A stretch of 64,000 bases of DNA from positions 67,459 to 131,458 of the forward strand of contig DBYR01000002.1 of the NCBI GenBank assembly GCA_002310215.1, given 5' to 3'. Position 1 is the first letter of the stretch. The number at the start of each line of letters is the position of its first letter. Of the stretch, positions 16,299 to 24,579 are shown in pieces. Source of the stretch: Bacteroidales bacterium UBA1181 (GTDB taxonomy: Bacteria > Bacteroidota > Bacteroidia > Bacteroidales > Paludibacteraceae). A model generated the notes under the pieces. The model worked only from the letters and a program-made list of their open reading frames with translations, was not told where the DNA came from and made no database searches. The translations under genes were made by a program, and so were the position numbers.

Positions 16299-17291
16299 TT
16301 ATTCTTTGATTATTTTCCGTATTGCGGACCTCCCATCTTTCGTGATTTTCAGGAGATACAATCCAGGCTGCAATTCCCTTATTGACATGACGTTGCCGAC
16401 AGTACTCTTCAGCAATTTCCCGTCATCAGCGTAGAGGGAAAGCGAGCACCCGTCAATGCTTACATAAACAGCATCAGATGCAGGATTAGGATGGATGGAA
16501 ACATCTAGTTCGGATTTGATATTTCTTACTCCGTCAACACTTTTGCTGATCACTTTCGTGAATCCATCGATTGTTGAAAGATCAGTTTGCGTGTAAAATG
16601 GTGCGGCTATCATGGAAACCATCCCAAAATAACCTTTCCTGTCCCTCCAATAGACGACGTGCAAGCATGTGTCTTCATGAGTGTCAATGATGAAGTTCCA
16701 CCCTTTGTCCAAATCGGCATACAGATATCTTAAACGATCCACATTGTCAATAGCGCTAAAATTCGTAGTGTCCTCAATAAGATATACATCATATATTTGG
16801 GGATTCGCTTGCGTGTAGTAATCGATACTGTGTGATATGTCTTCTATTGCTTGGTTTTTCGTTAATCTTCCGTCCGCCCTCACTGTATCCCATTCCATGA
16901 AACATTCGGGATTTCCAATCGTATCTATTACAGTGTAGGATGAATCTTTCTTAGACAAAAATATATATGATACGCATGGGGATTTCCCTTCGAAAATAAA
17001 GTTATCAGGTGGTGTGATGAAAAAAACGTAATGTTCCTGTGGTACGACAAATGTATCTGATACAAGTCCAACAGATTCACTGTTTTCGTAGATGTCCCTG
17101 CAGTTAATAATAGTGTCGACATCATGTTTCATCGTGCCAACATGATACATGCAGGTGTAGTCTGTCAATTTAATTCCCCAAAGAGTGTCCGAAGCATATT
17201 CATAAACAAAGTCCAAGGCCGAGTCTGCGCTTTCAAATGCGAAGGATGCCGATGATATCATCAGTGATAAGTATAAAAGGAAATGTCTCAT
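16299..17291 (-). CDS. T9SS-exported protein of unknown function, tandem paralog 2
   Basis: This is the second of the three paralogs. The start at 17291 (MRHFLLYLSLM) is chosen because it aligns with both sister genes; an in-frame ATG 21 bases upstream also exists. It has the same layout: signal peptide, unknown domain of about 240 residues and a type A sorting domain with HPNPASDAVYVSIDG. The 30 bases between this gene and paralog 3 are almost the same as those between it and paralog 1, so the unit of duplication was gene plus spacer (about 1.02 kb). The middle domain differs from its sisters in cysteine placement and loops such as YTCMYHVGTMKHD. Confidence 0.85.
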   Translation of the reverse strand: MRHFLLYLSLMISSASFAFESADSALDFVYEYASDTLWGIKLTDYTCMYHVGTMKHDVDTIINCRDIYENSESVGLVSDTFVVPQEHYVFFITPPDNFIFEGKSPCVSYIFLSKKDSSYTVIDTIGNPECFMEWDTVRADGRLTKNQAIEDISHSIDYYTQANPQIYDVYLIEDTTNFSAIDNVDRLRYLYADLDKGWNFIIDTHEDTCLHVVYWRDRKGYFGMVSMIAAPFYTQTDLSTIDGFTKVISKSVDGVRNIKSELDVSIHPNPASDAVYVSIDGCSLSLYADDGKLLKSTVGNVMSIRELQPGLYLLKITKDGRSAIRKIIKE

Positions 17292-17319
17292 GTTATTTTT
17301 TATAAAATCCACCCCTTCG

Positions 17320-18309
17320 TTATTCTTTGATTATTTTCCTTATCGCCGACTTCCCGTCCTTTGTTATTTTCAGGAGATACAATCCGGGCTGCAATTCCCT
17401 TATTGACATGACGTTGCCGACAGTACTCTTTAGCAATTTTCCGTCGTCAGCAAAGAGGGAAAGCGAGCATTCATCAATGCTTACATAAACAGCATCAGAT
17501 GCAGGATTAGGATGGATGGAAACATCTAGTTCGGATTTGATATCTCTTACTCCGTCAACACTTTTGCTGATCACTTTTGTGAATCCATCGATTGTAGAAA
17601 GATCCGTTTGCGTGTAAAATGGTGCAGGCATCCCTCCCGTCATATAATTGCCCTCTCTATCCCTCCAATAAAAGACATGTAAACAAGTATCTTCATGTGT
17701 GTCAATGATGAAATTCCACGCTTTGTCCAAATCTTCATATAAATATCTTAAACGATTCACGTTGTCAATGTCACTAAAATTTGAGGTGTCTTCAATGAGA
17801 TAAACATCATATATGGGGCTCTCTTTTTGTGTGTAAAATTCGATTTTATTTGTTAGACTTGCTATTGCTTGGGTTTTGGTCGTTCTTCCATCAGTTCTTA
17901 CAATATCCCATTTCGTTAAACGTTCGGGAATTCCGATTGTGTCTATTACTTTGTAAGAAGAATCTTGCTTCGATAAGAATATATATTTCACGTATGGGGA
18001 TTGCCTTTCAAAAATAATATTGTAAGGTGTTGTGATGAAAAAAGCATAGTGGTCTTGTGGTACGAAAAACGTGTCTGAAGCAGACCCAATCAATTCGTTG
18101 TTTTCATACAAACCTCGATAGTTGATAATAGTGTCCACATCGTGTTCCATCACACCCACGGTGTAAGAACAACGATAATCTGTTAACTCAAATCCCCAAA
18201 GAGTATCCGAAGCATATTCATAAACGAAGTCCAAGGCCGAATCTGCGCTTTCAAAAGCGAAGGATGCCGATGATATCATCAATGATAAGTATAGAAGGAA
18301 GTGTCTCAT
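17320..18309 (-). CDS. T9SS-exported protein of unknown function, tandem paralog 1
   Basis: This is the first of the three paralogs, starting 2 bases past the stop of the C10 protease gene, which implies translational coupling. The 329-residue protein has the signal peptide HFLLYLSLMISSASF, the shared ADSALDFVYEYASDTLWG start of the mature part and a type A sorting domain (HPNPASDAVYVSIDE). It is exported and either released or anchored at the cell surface. The family was not recognised beyond the sorting domain. Close coupling to the protease is the best clue to its role. Confidence 0.85.
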   Translation of the reverse strand: MRHFLLYLSLMISSASFAFESADSALDFVYEYASDTLWGFELTDYRCSYTVGVMEHDVDTIINYRGLYENNELIGSASDTFFVPQDHYAFFITTPYNIIFERQSPYVKYIFLSKQDSSYKVIDTIGIPERLTKWDIVRTDGRTTKTQAIASLTNKIEFYTQKESPIYDVYLIEDTSNFSDIDNVNRLRYLYEDLDKAWNFIIDTHEDTCLHVFYWRDREGNYMTGGMPAPFYTQTDLSTIDGFTKVISKSVDGVRDIKSELDVSIHPNPASDAVYVSIDECSLSLFADDGKLLKSTVGNVMSIRELQPGLYLLKITKDGKSAIRKIIKE

Positions 18310-18310
18310 G

Positions 18311-20263
18311 TTATTTTTTTATGATTGGTTTAACGATTCTTGAATTATCTGTGTTAACAGCGACATAATAACAACCTGTTGGACAATCAGACAAGTCTAA
18401 TTTAATCGATGACTTTCTTGTTGTCTCAACCTCTTTTACCATAGTCCCAAAAACATTGTGTACGGTAATCTTATTGATGTTATTTTGTGGAGAATGGATG
18501 CTGAATATCCCTGTTGATGGATTGGGGTATATCAGGACCGCATCTGTTGTCAATTCATCTCCAACAGAGGTAGGTACATCCTCTTCTGGTTCGAATGGTC
18601 CCTCATAGGTTACAACTTGACCATAATTGTTCATAAATGTGATGTTGTACATTGTAGGTGCAGAAAACACATCGCATTCCGTAGTGTACTCGTTCTCAAG
18701 TTTGGTGTTTTCACTATACCAGACATCAACCACGCCGTCTTCAAAGATGTTCCCAAATGTTCGGTCAAGAAGGTTCTCTTTAAGTCCTTCTCGGTAATCA
18801 CATTCTGTAATGACGCCTCCGACTGAAGTCCATCCTCGAACGGTTTTTTCCATATACTTGATCTTCAATATGTATGAATTCGCATTTTCCACATAGAATG
18901 AAAGTTTTCCCGTTTTCCCGATTGTTGATCGTGTGCACGTCGCATGTATATCATGCTCGTGATTCTCATTTCCTTTCTGGGGAGAAAAACCTATTATGGC
19001 AGTTTGCATGGTGTCAGAAATGGTGGAGTTTGTTGTGAAATCAAGATTATAATAGCCATTTTCCCCATTTAGATCAATTCCCCATCCGTAATTAACATAA
19101 AAATAGTATCCGTCATCTTTTTTTTGGAAGCCGCTTATAATGTAACAATGACGAGATCTTGCGGAAGATAGAATTACGGGTCTTCCTGCAACCAATTCGG
19201 TGATGACTAGATTCACCCACTCAGCCATAGGGTATGCATCAGAAGCATTCCTGCCTAGCCTTCTTGAGTATTCATTTGTGAAAATATTCCCGTAAGCATT
19301 ATAACCAATTAATCCAGTCTTTACCATTTTAGTGCAAATGTGTTCATTGTGTGATGATGTGCCGTCTGAAAATCCCCCACAACCATAATCTGCATCAAGC
19401 ATATATCCACAGTCTCTTAACAGTGTGGATACCTCGTTCATGTTTCTGACGGATGAATTCACATCTAGTACTGGTGGCATCGAATCCCAAGTGTATTTGC
19501 TTTCATATAATTCGTCTTTGTAAGTATATGTGACGGAATTGGGCCATTTCCATTTCCAAAGCACTTGCGCCAAGGCGGTGGGTACACATCCTGCAACTGC
19601 ATGTTCACATCTGCCAACCGATGGCATCATAATGTTGTAGGAAATTCCAAGAGGATTATTATTTGTCCCTGTATGTCCATCTGTCACTTCACCTTCGCAT
19701 CCCTGCTGTTTCCATTCCACAGCAGCCCCAACATTAGGATCGTAAAGCAAGTTGGGAACTTCATCCACGTAATCTCCTGGGTCGTAGATGGGGGGATAAT
19801 ATTCTTCTATCATCCAAGTGTCCCATTTCTGGAGAGATTCTGTACTAAGACTTCTTAACGGATTCTCTTCTCTATAGATAACTTCACGTTTACACTTGAT
19901 CAGAAAATCCAATAGGTTTTCGTTGTCAATGCTATCCTCCGGAAGAAATCTGCCAGTCTCCGAATATGCAAGGATGGGGTCTGATTTTTTGCTTCCTGAT
20001 GTCAAGACATAGCCTCCATCGCTAAAATTGAATGCATACATTGCTGTAAAACCAAGCGTGTCGAATGGCACAACATCCGCTACTGCATCGGTCTTGCCAA
20101 AAGACCTTTTCATGAAATTACAAGCAACCTTCTGTGCGTCGTTATAATCGACTGGGTCTGCTTCGACTAAACAAAATGGGCTAAACAATAAAATTGGCAA
20201 TAAAACTTTAGTAGTTATTTTTAATACATAGTTTAAAAATAATATTTTTTTTATACTTATCAT
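18311..20263 (-). CDS. Secreted C10-family (streptopain/interpain-type) cysteine protease with T9SS sorting domain
   Basis: This is a cysteine endopeptidase of the SpeB/interpain family. From the ATG at 20263 it has 650 residues: a signal peptide (KVLLPILLFSPFCLVEA), a Spi-type propeptide (about 35-130), and the catalytic domain with C226 in AGCVPTALAQVLWKWKWP and H372 in SARSRHCYIISGF, followed by VNYGWGIDLNGENGYYN. A region of unknown fold and a type A sorting domain (LIYPNPSTGIFSIHS to the end) follow. The start is fixed by the promoter: a -7 box at 20294-20301 overlaps the only upstream alternative start (a TTG at 20296). Family members are usually virulence or scavenging proteases activated by propeptide removal. 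It is the first gene of a four-gene operon with three paralogs. Confidence 0.93.
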   Translation of the reverse strand: MISIKKILFLNYVLKITTKVLLPILLFSPFCLVEADPVDYNDAQKVACNFMKRSFGKTDAVADVVPFDTLGFTAMYAFNFSDGGYVLTSGSKKSDPILAYSETGRFLPEDSIDNENLLDFLIKCKREVIYREENPLRSLSTESLQKWDTWMIEEYYPPIYDPGDYVDEVPNLLYDPNVGAAVEWKQQGCEGEVTDGHTGTNNNPLGISYNIMMPSVGRCEHAVAGCVPTALAQVLWKWKWPNSVTYTYKDELYESKYTWDSMPPVLDVNSSVRNMNEVSTLLRDCGYMLDADYGCGGFSDGTSSHNEHICTKMVKTGLIGYNAYGNIFTNEYSRRLGRNASDAYPMAEWVNLVITELVAGRPVILSSARSRHCYIISGFQKKDDGYYFYVNYGWGIDLNGENGYYNLDFTTNSTISDTMQTAIIGFSPQKGNENHEHDIHATCTRSTIGKTGKLSFYVENANSYILKIKYMEKTVRGWTSVGGVITECDYREGLKENLLDRTFGNIFEDGVVDVWYSENTKLENEYTTECDVFSAPTMYNITFMNNYGQVVTYEGPFEPEEDVPTSVGDELTTDAVLIYPNPSTGIFSIHSPQNNINKITVHNVFGTMVKEVETTRKSSIKLDLSDCPTGCYYVAVNTDNSRIVKPIIKK

Positions 20264-20293
20264 AGTGACTTTATTTTTTAATAAGAAAACATG

Positions 20294-20301
20294 CAAAGAT
20301 A
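20294..20301 (-). promoter_or_regulatory. -7 promoter box of the C10 protease operon
   Basis: TATCTTTG on the minus strand fits TAnnTTTG. It sits about 30 bases before the ATG at 20263 and rules out the upstream TTG start. The -33 region is very AT rich; a TTG lies slightly farther upstream than usual. Confidence 0.6.
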
Positions 20302-20371
20302 CAATATTTTTTATAATAAAAAATACACAAATTAATTTTTTTAATCCAAATGCATGGTGATTCTTTGTGTC

Positions 20372-20596
20372 ACCCCTTTGGGGTTCCCTTCTGCGCCGTT
20401 ATCTGTTATACAGGGGTTTATACCCCTGCCTGTAGGATATCGCCCCGCTGGGGCTTTGTGCTGCACCGTTCGTCCGAAAAGGGAAGAGTTATTGGATCGC
20501 AGATGCTGGGACGAGTGCTCCTAAGACCTTCTGATTCGTTCGCCCCATCAGCTCTTAACTTTTAATTCTTAATTGACTACGTCGAACTAACGTTTC
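20372..20596 (+). repeat. Dispersed three-hairpin repeat with 26-bp motif (copy D)
   Basis: The hairpins are ACCCC/GGGGT (20372-20384), CAGGGGT/ACCCCTG (20411-20428) and GCCCC/GGGGC (20442-20454), in mirror order to those at 15131-15210. The loops differ but the stems are kept. The 26-bp motif with GACTACGTCGAACTAACG follows at 20571-20596. No gene is visible between 20302 and 20705. Confidence 0.7.
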
Positions 20597-20638
20597 TTAA
20601 TTCTTAATTCATATTTCTCTCCGTCGCTTATTATTTGT

Positions 20639-20646
20639 TATCTTTG
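20639..20646 (+). promoter_or_regulatory. -7 promoter box for the NifX-like gene
   Basis: TATCTTTG fits TAnnTTTG, 60 bases upstream of the start at 20706. It probably drives the three-gene run 20706-23264. Confidence 0.5.
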
Positions 20647-20705
20647 CAAGTCTCCCGTCGAATGCGGGGGCATGTTATTTTAATGTTTAACGGATAATTA
20701 CACGT

Positions 20706-21104
20706 ATGAAACTTATTGCGATACCCACGAGGGATGGCAGGGTGGACGATCATTTCGGACATTGTGCGTACTATACGATCTATCACCTGAACGATGATAA
20801 TAAAGTGGTGATCCAGGAACGCCTCGATTCGCCGCAGGGTTGTGGTTGCAAGTCCAACATCGCTAACCTGTTGCGTGAGATGGGTGTGACCCTGATGCTG
20901 GCGGGCAATATGGGCGATGGCGCCTTCCGCAAGCTGTCGGAGCAACAGATCGAGGTGGTCCGTGGATGCCACGGGAAGGTGGACGACGTGCTGGCGCAGC
21001 ATCTGGCGGGCAAGCTGTCGGACTCCCAAGAGTCGTGCGACCATCATGATTGCCATGGGTCGGACAACCTGAAGTTTTCATACGTCGTTCCTGAGAAAAA
21101 ATAA
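20706..21104 (+). CDS. NifX/NifB-type dinitrogenase cofactor-binding domain protein
   Basis: The small cytoplasmic protein (132 residues) has the fold of NifX/NafY iron-molybdenum-cofactor binding proteins: AIPTRDGRVDDHFGHCAYY at the start, the cysteine-rich CGCKSNIANLLREMGV, LAGNMGDGAF, and a histidine/cysteine-rich tail (CDHHDCHG). Such stand-alone proteins are widespread in anaerobes without nitrogenase and are thought to bind Fe-S clusters or metals. The tail may bind metal. The next gene starts 8 bases downstream. No nif genes are in the window. Confidence 0.85.
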   Translation: MKLIAIPTRDGRVDDHFGHCAYYTIYHLNDDNKVVIQERLDSPQGCGCKSNIANLLREMGVTLMLAGNMGDGAFRKLSEQQIEVVRGCHGKVDDVLAQHLAGKLSDSQESCDHHDCHGSDNLKFSYVVPEKK

Positions 21105-21111
21105 TTGAGAC

Positions 21112-22173
21112 ATGGTGAAGGTTGGTGATAGAGTCCGCTTCCTGAACGCTACGGGTGGCGGAGTGGTTAGTAAGATAGTGAGCCGTGAAATGGTCCTGGT
21201 GACCGACGAGGACGGCTTCGATGTGCCTACGCTGGCGCGTGAGTGTGTGGTGGTGGATGCCGCCGCCGACCGCAAGGAGAGCAAGTCGGAGGAGGTGCGT
21301 CCGGTGCCCGATAAGATAGAGAACCTCAAGCCGGAGTCCGCCGAGGAGGATGATGACGACTCGTACGAGCCGGGGGAGGAGACGCAGGAAGGGGAGACCC
21401 TGAATGTGTTTCTCGCCTACCTGCCTCATGACGTCAAACGCCTCTCCGTGACCAATTACGACTGCTATCTGATCAACGACAGCAATTATTACCTGGGTTA
21501 TAACGTGGCGAACGGAAACGGCTCGATGTTCATCTCCCGTGCCGCGGGTTTCATCCAGCCGAACACGAAACTCCTGCTGGAGGAGGTCAACAAGGATCAA
21601 CTCAATGACTTGGAGATCCTGCGTGTGCAGTTGATGCCCTTCAAGCAGAAGAAGGCCTACAAGGGCAAACCTGCGTTCGACGTGCAGGTGAAGGTGAACC
21701 CTGTGAAGTTCTATAAGTTGCATAGCTTCGTCGAGAACGATTATTTCGACGAGGATGCGCTACTCTTCCCGATCGTGAAGAATGATGGCGCATGGGGCGA
21801 GGAAATCTCCGCCGAAAAGATGAAGGAGGTGCTGAAGGATAAGGAGACGAAGTTCCCCGCCAAGGTCTCCGTCTCCAGCAAGCCGAAGCAGGATGTCGTG
21901 GAGATAGACCTGCATATCAACCAATTGCTGGACAATACGACGGGCATGAGCAACGGTGACATACTGCAGTACCAGTTGGACAAGTTCAACGAGGTGATGG
22001 GGCAATACGCAAAGCAGAAGGGCCAGAAGATCGTCTTTATCCATGGCAAGGGCGACGGGGTGTTGCGCAAGGAAATCTTGAAACAACTGAAGCATAAATA
22101 CGCCACTTGTTACGTGCAGGACGCATCCTTCCTTGAGTATGGATATGGTGCGACTATGGTCACAATCAAATAA
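21112..22173 (+). CDS. DUF2027/Smr domain protein
   Basis: This 353-residue cytoplasmic protein begins with a KOW/Tudor-like segment (VKVGDRVRFLNATGGGVV), has an acidic linker around residues 80-100, an unknown middle domain typical of Bacteroidetes, and a C-terminal Smr (MutS2-like) domain with EIDLHINQLL and FIHGKGDGVLRKEI. Smr domains nick DNA or cleave RNA in other bacteria; the HGxGxG motif is complete. The substrate is unknown. It is co-directional and close to its neighbours, but I see no functional link to them. Confidence 0.87.
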   Translation: MVKVGDRVRFLNATGGGVVSKIVSREMVLVTDEDGFDVPTLARECVVVDAAADRKESKSEEVRPVPDKIENLKPESAEEDDDDSYEPGEETQEGETLNVFLAYLPHDVKRLSVTNYDCYLINDSNYYLGYNVANGNGSMFISRAAGFIQPNTKLLLEEVNKDQLNDLEILRVQLMPFKQKKAYKGKPAFDVQVKVNPVKFYKLHSFVENDYFDEDALLFPIVKNDGAWGEEISAEKMKEVLKDKETKFPAKVSVSSKPKQDVVEIDLHINQLLDNTTGMSNGDILQYQLDKFNEVMGQYAKQKGQKIVFIHGKGDGVLRKEILKQLKHKYATCYVQDASFLEYGYGATMVTIK

Positions 22174-22184
22174 AGGTTTACCGT

Positions 22185-23264
22185 ATGACGCTACTGATCA
22201 TATCACTTTTTGCCACGTTGGGAATCTCCTTCCTCTGCTCCCTGATGGAGTCGGTGCTCTATTCCACCACCTCTTCGTACATCGAGTCGTTGGAGGATGG
22301 GAAGGGCGTCCGTCTGCTGAAGAATCTGAAGTATAACATAGAGAACTCCATCGCGGCCATCCTCTCCTTGAACACGATCGCCAACACGGCGGGCGCCTCT
22401 CTCGTGGGTGCGCAGGCGGCGGAGGTGTTGGGCAATGAGCTTCTGGGCTTTGTCTCTGCCGTGCTGACGGTGCTGGTATTGGTTTTTTCGGAGATCATCC
22501 CTAAAACCATCGGTTCCACCTATTGGCGGAAGCTATGTGTGCCGGTCGCCTATCTGATCAATGGTGTCTATTACTTGTGCTTCCCGTTGGTGGTGGCCTC
22601 CCGTTTGCTGACGAAGCTGATCGCTAAGAAACAGCCGCAGACGGTGAGCCGTGAAGAGGTGGCGGCGCTCACGAAGATCGGTGAGCGGGAAGGCGTCTTC
22701 ATGAAGAACGAGAGCAAAATCATCAATAATTTGGTGAAGATGGAGACGGTCAAGGTGCATTCCATCATGACCCCTCGAACGGTAGTCTTGGCGGCGCAGG
22801 AGGATATGACCTTGGAGGAATTTTTCAGGAAAAGACGTTATCTGTGTTATTCCAGAATACCTGTTTACACGGAGGATATCGATGACATCACAGGCTTTGT
22901 GCTGAAGACGGATATCCTGATGAACCTGGCGAACGGCAAGAAAAAGATTAAGCTTAAATCCATCAAGCGTGACATCATGGTTTGTTACGAAAACACCTCA
23001 TTGCCTAAGTTCTACGACCTCTTGGTGACGCGCAAGGAGCACATCGCCCTGGTCATTGACGAGCATGGAGGCATGGAGGGAATCGTGACGATGGAGGATG
23101 TCGTGGAGACGATCCTAGGCTTGGAAATCACGGACGAGAGCGATGCCCAGACCGACATGCAAGCCTTCGCCAAGGCGCTTTGGGCGAAACGTGCCAAGCA
23201 CTTGGATGTGGCTGAAGTGGAGGATGATACGGCTGTCGATTCTGAAGGCGGATCAATTGAATAG
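22185..23264 (+). CDS. CNNM/DUF21 membrane protein with CBS pair
   Basis: This is a membrane protein of the CNNM/CorB family (hemolysin-like), linked to magnesium or other cation efflux. An N-terminal DUF21 domain with about four membrane segments (IISLFATLGISFLCSLMES; TVLVLVFSEIIPKTIGSTYW) is followed by two CBS motifs (HSIMTPRTVVLAAQE; VIDEHGGMEGIVTMEDVVE). The 359-residue protein lacks the CorC/HlyC domain that usually follows. Its last 12 bases overlap the 3' end of the convergent rseP gene, so no terminator fits between them. Confidence 0.88.
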   Translation: MTLLIISLFATLGISFLCSLMESVLYSTTSSYIESLEDGKGVRLLKNLKYNIENSIAAILSLNTIANTAGASLVGAQAAEVLGNELLGFVSAVLTVLVLVFSEIIPKTIGSTYWRKLCVPVAYLINGVYYLCFPLVVASRLLTKLIAKKQPQTVSREEVAALTKIGEREGVFMKNESKIINNLVKMETVKVHSIMTPRTVVLAAQEDMTLEEFFRKRRYLCYSRIPVYTEDIDDITGFVLKTDILMNLANGKKKIKLKSIKRDIMVCYENTSLPKFYDLLVTRKEHIALVIDEHGGMEGIVTMEDVVETILGLEITDESDAQTDMQAFAKALWAKRAKHLDVAEVEDDTAVDSEGGSIE

Positions 23265-24569
23265 CCTGAAGACGTCGTTCATGTTGGCGAAGATAATCAA
23301 CATAAATAGGAAAATCATGCCTATCATTTGCGCCCGGATGAGGGTCTTTTGACTAGGCTTCCTCCTCGTGATCATTTCGTAGAGGACAAACATGATGTGT
23401 CCGCCGTCCAACCCAGGGATAGGCAGGAGGTTCATGAAGGCAAGGATGACGGAAAGGTAGGCGGTCATCTCCCAGAAAATCTCCGCATTGAAAGGGTAAG
23501 GGAATAATCTACCGATGGAGATGAATCCTCCCATGCTTTGCGCACCCTCTTTGGTGAAGACATATTTCATGTCGCTCGCATAGCCTGTGAATTTCTTCAC
23601 ACCCCTTTGGATACCGTTGGGTATGGATTCCCAAAACGAGTATTTCTTGGTCCTGACAGGGTAGAAATCGGTTATTCTTTTCATATAGACCCCAATCTTT
23701 CCGTTGTGGTCGGGGGTTATCTGCAATTGGACGGGAACGCCCGCCCGCATGACTGTGATGTCCAGGTTGAGGTTCTTATGCTCCGCGAAGACATCGATGC
23801 AATGTGCCATGTAGGCCATGGCGGAGTCTCCGACGGAGATGATGCTGTCGTTCGCCTTGAGCCCTGCCATTTCCGCCCGTGAGCCAGCAATGACGGAGTC
23901 CACCACGAACGGTATCCTGAAGTTCGCGAAGCCTTTCTTCTCTTGTAGGATCTGCTGCATGAGGTCGTCCGGCATGTTGAGGCTGATCTCCTTCCCATCC
24001 CGTAGGACAGTGACCTGTTCCGCATTGATGATGGCCCGGAACGATTCCTCGTCGAACGCCTCCAAAGGGAGATCGTCCGCACGGAGCAGGATATCACCAT
24101 CTCGGAACCCCGCTTTCTGGGCGGCCGGACTGAACTCCATACCCGTCTTGACGTCTTGTGTGGCGATGTATTTATCTCCGAAATGGAAGGAGATGGCGGA
24201 GTAGATGAGGATGGCCAGTAGGAAATTGAAGGTCACGCCCGCAATCATCACAAGGAATCTCTGCCAAGCCGGTTTGGAGCGGAACTCCCAGTCCTGCACG
24301 GGGCGTTTCATCTGCTCCGTGTCCATGGATTCATCGATCATACCCGCTATCTTCACATATCCGCCCAAGGGAAGCCATCCGATGCCATAGGTCGTTTCAC
24401 TGTTCTTCGGCTTGTATTTGAATAGCGAGAACCATGGGTTGAAGAATATATAGAATTTTTCTACCCGAATCTTGAATAGACGGGCGAATAGGAAGTGCCC
24501 GAACTCGTGGATAACCACCAGAATGGAAAGGGATAGGAAAAATTGTAGTATAGTGACTAATAGTTGCAT
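23253..24569 (-). CDS. rseP: Site-2 metalloprotease RseP
   Basis: This intramembrane zinc protease cleaves membrane-bound anti-sigma factors or signal peptides. The zinc motif is HEFGH (residues 21-25) in the first membrane helix; the third ligand lies in NLLPIPGLDGGHI near the C terminus. Two periplasmic PDZ-like domains occupy about 115-330 (AQKAGFRDGDILLRADD; AEMAGLKANDSIISVGD). The 438-residue length is normal. It is the downstream member of a minus-strand run beginning at the DHH gene and lies 10 bases after dxr, a pairing seen in many bacteria. Confidence 0.95.
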   Translation of the reverse strand: MQLLVTILQFFLSLSILVVIHEFGHFLFARLFKIRVEKFYIFFNPWFSLFKYKPKNSETTYGIGWLPLGGYVKIAGMIDESMDTEQMKRPVQDWEFRSKPAWQRFLVMIAGVTFNFLLAILIYSAISFHFGDKYIATQDVKTGMEFSPAAQKAGFRDGDILLRADDLPLEAFDEESFRAIINAEQVTVLRDGKEISLNMPDDLMQQILQEKKGFANFRIPFVVDSVIAGSRAEMAGLKANDSIISVGDSAMAYMAHCIDVFAEHKNLNLDITVMRAGVPVQLQITPDHNGKIGVYMKRITDFYPVRTKKYSFWESIPNGIQRGVKKFTGYASDMKYVFTKEGAQSMGGFISIGRLFPYPFNAEIFWEMTAYLSVILAFMNLLPIPGLDGGHIMFVLYEMITRRKPSQKTLIRAQMIGMIFLFMLIIFANMNDVFRLFN

Positions 24570-24579
24570 GCGTGGTCGT

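Noticed and set aside
20863..21723. 286-codon minus-strand open frame
   Set aside because: It is antisense to the NifX-like and Smr genes, whose motifs are clear; the product is arginine/histidine-rich nonsense.
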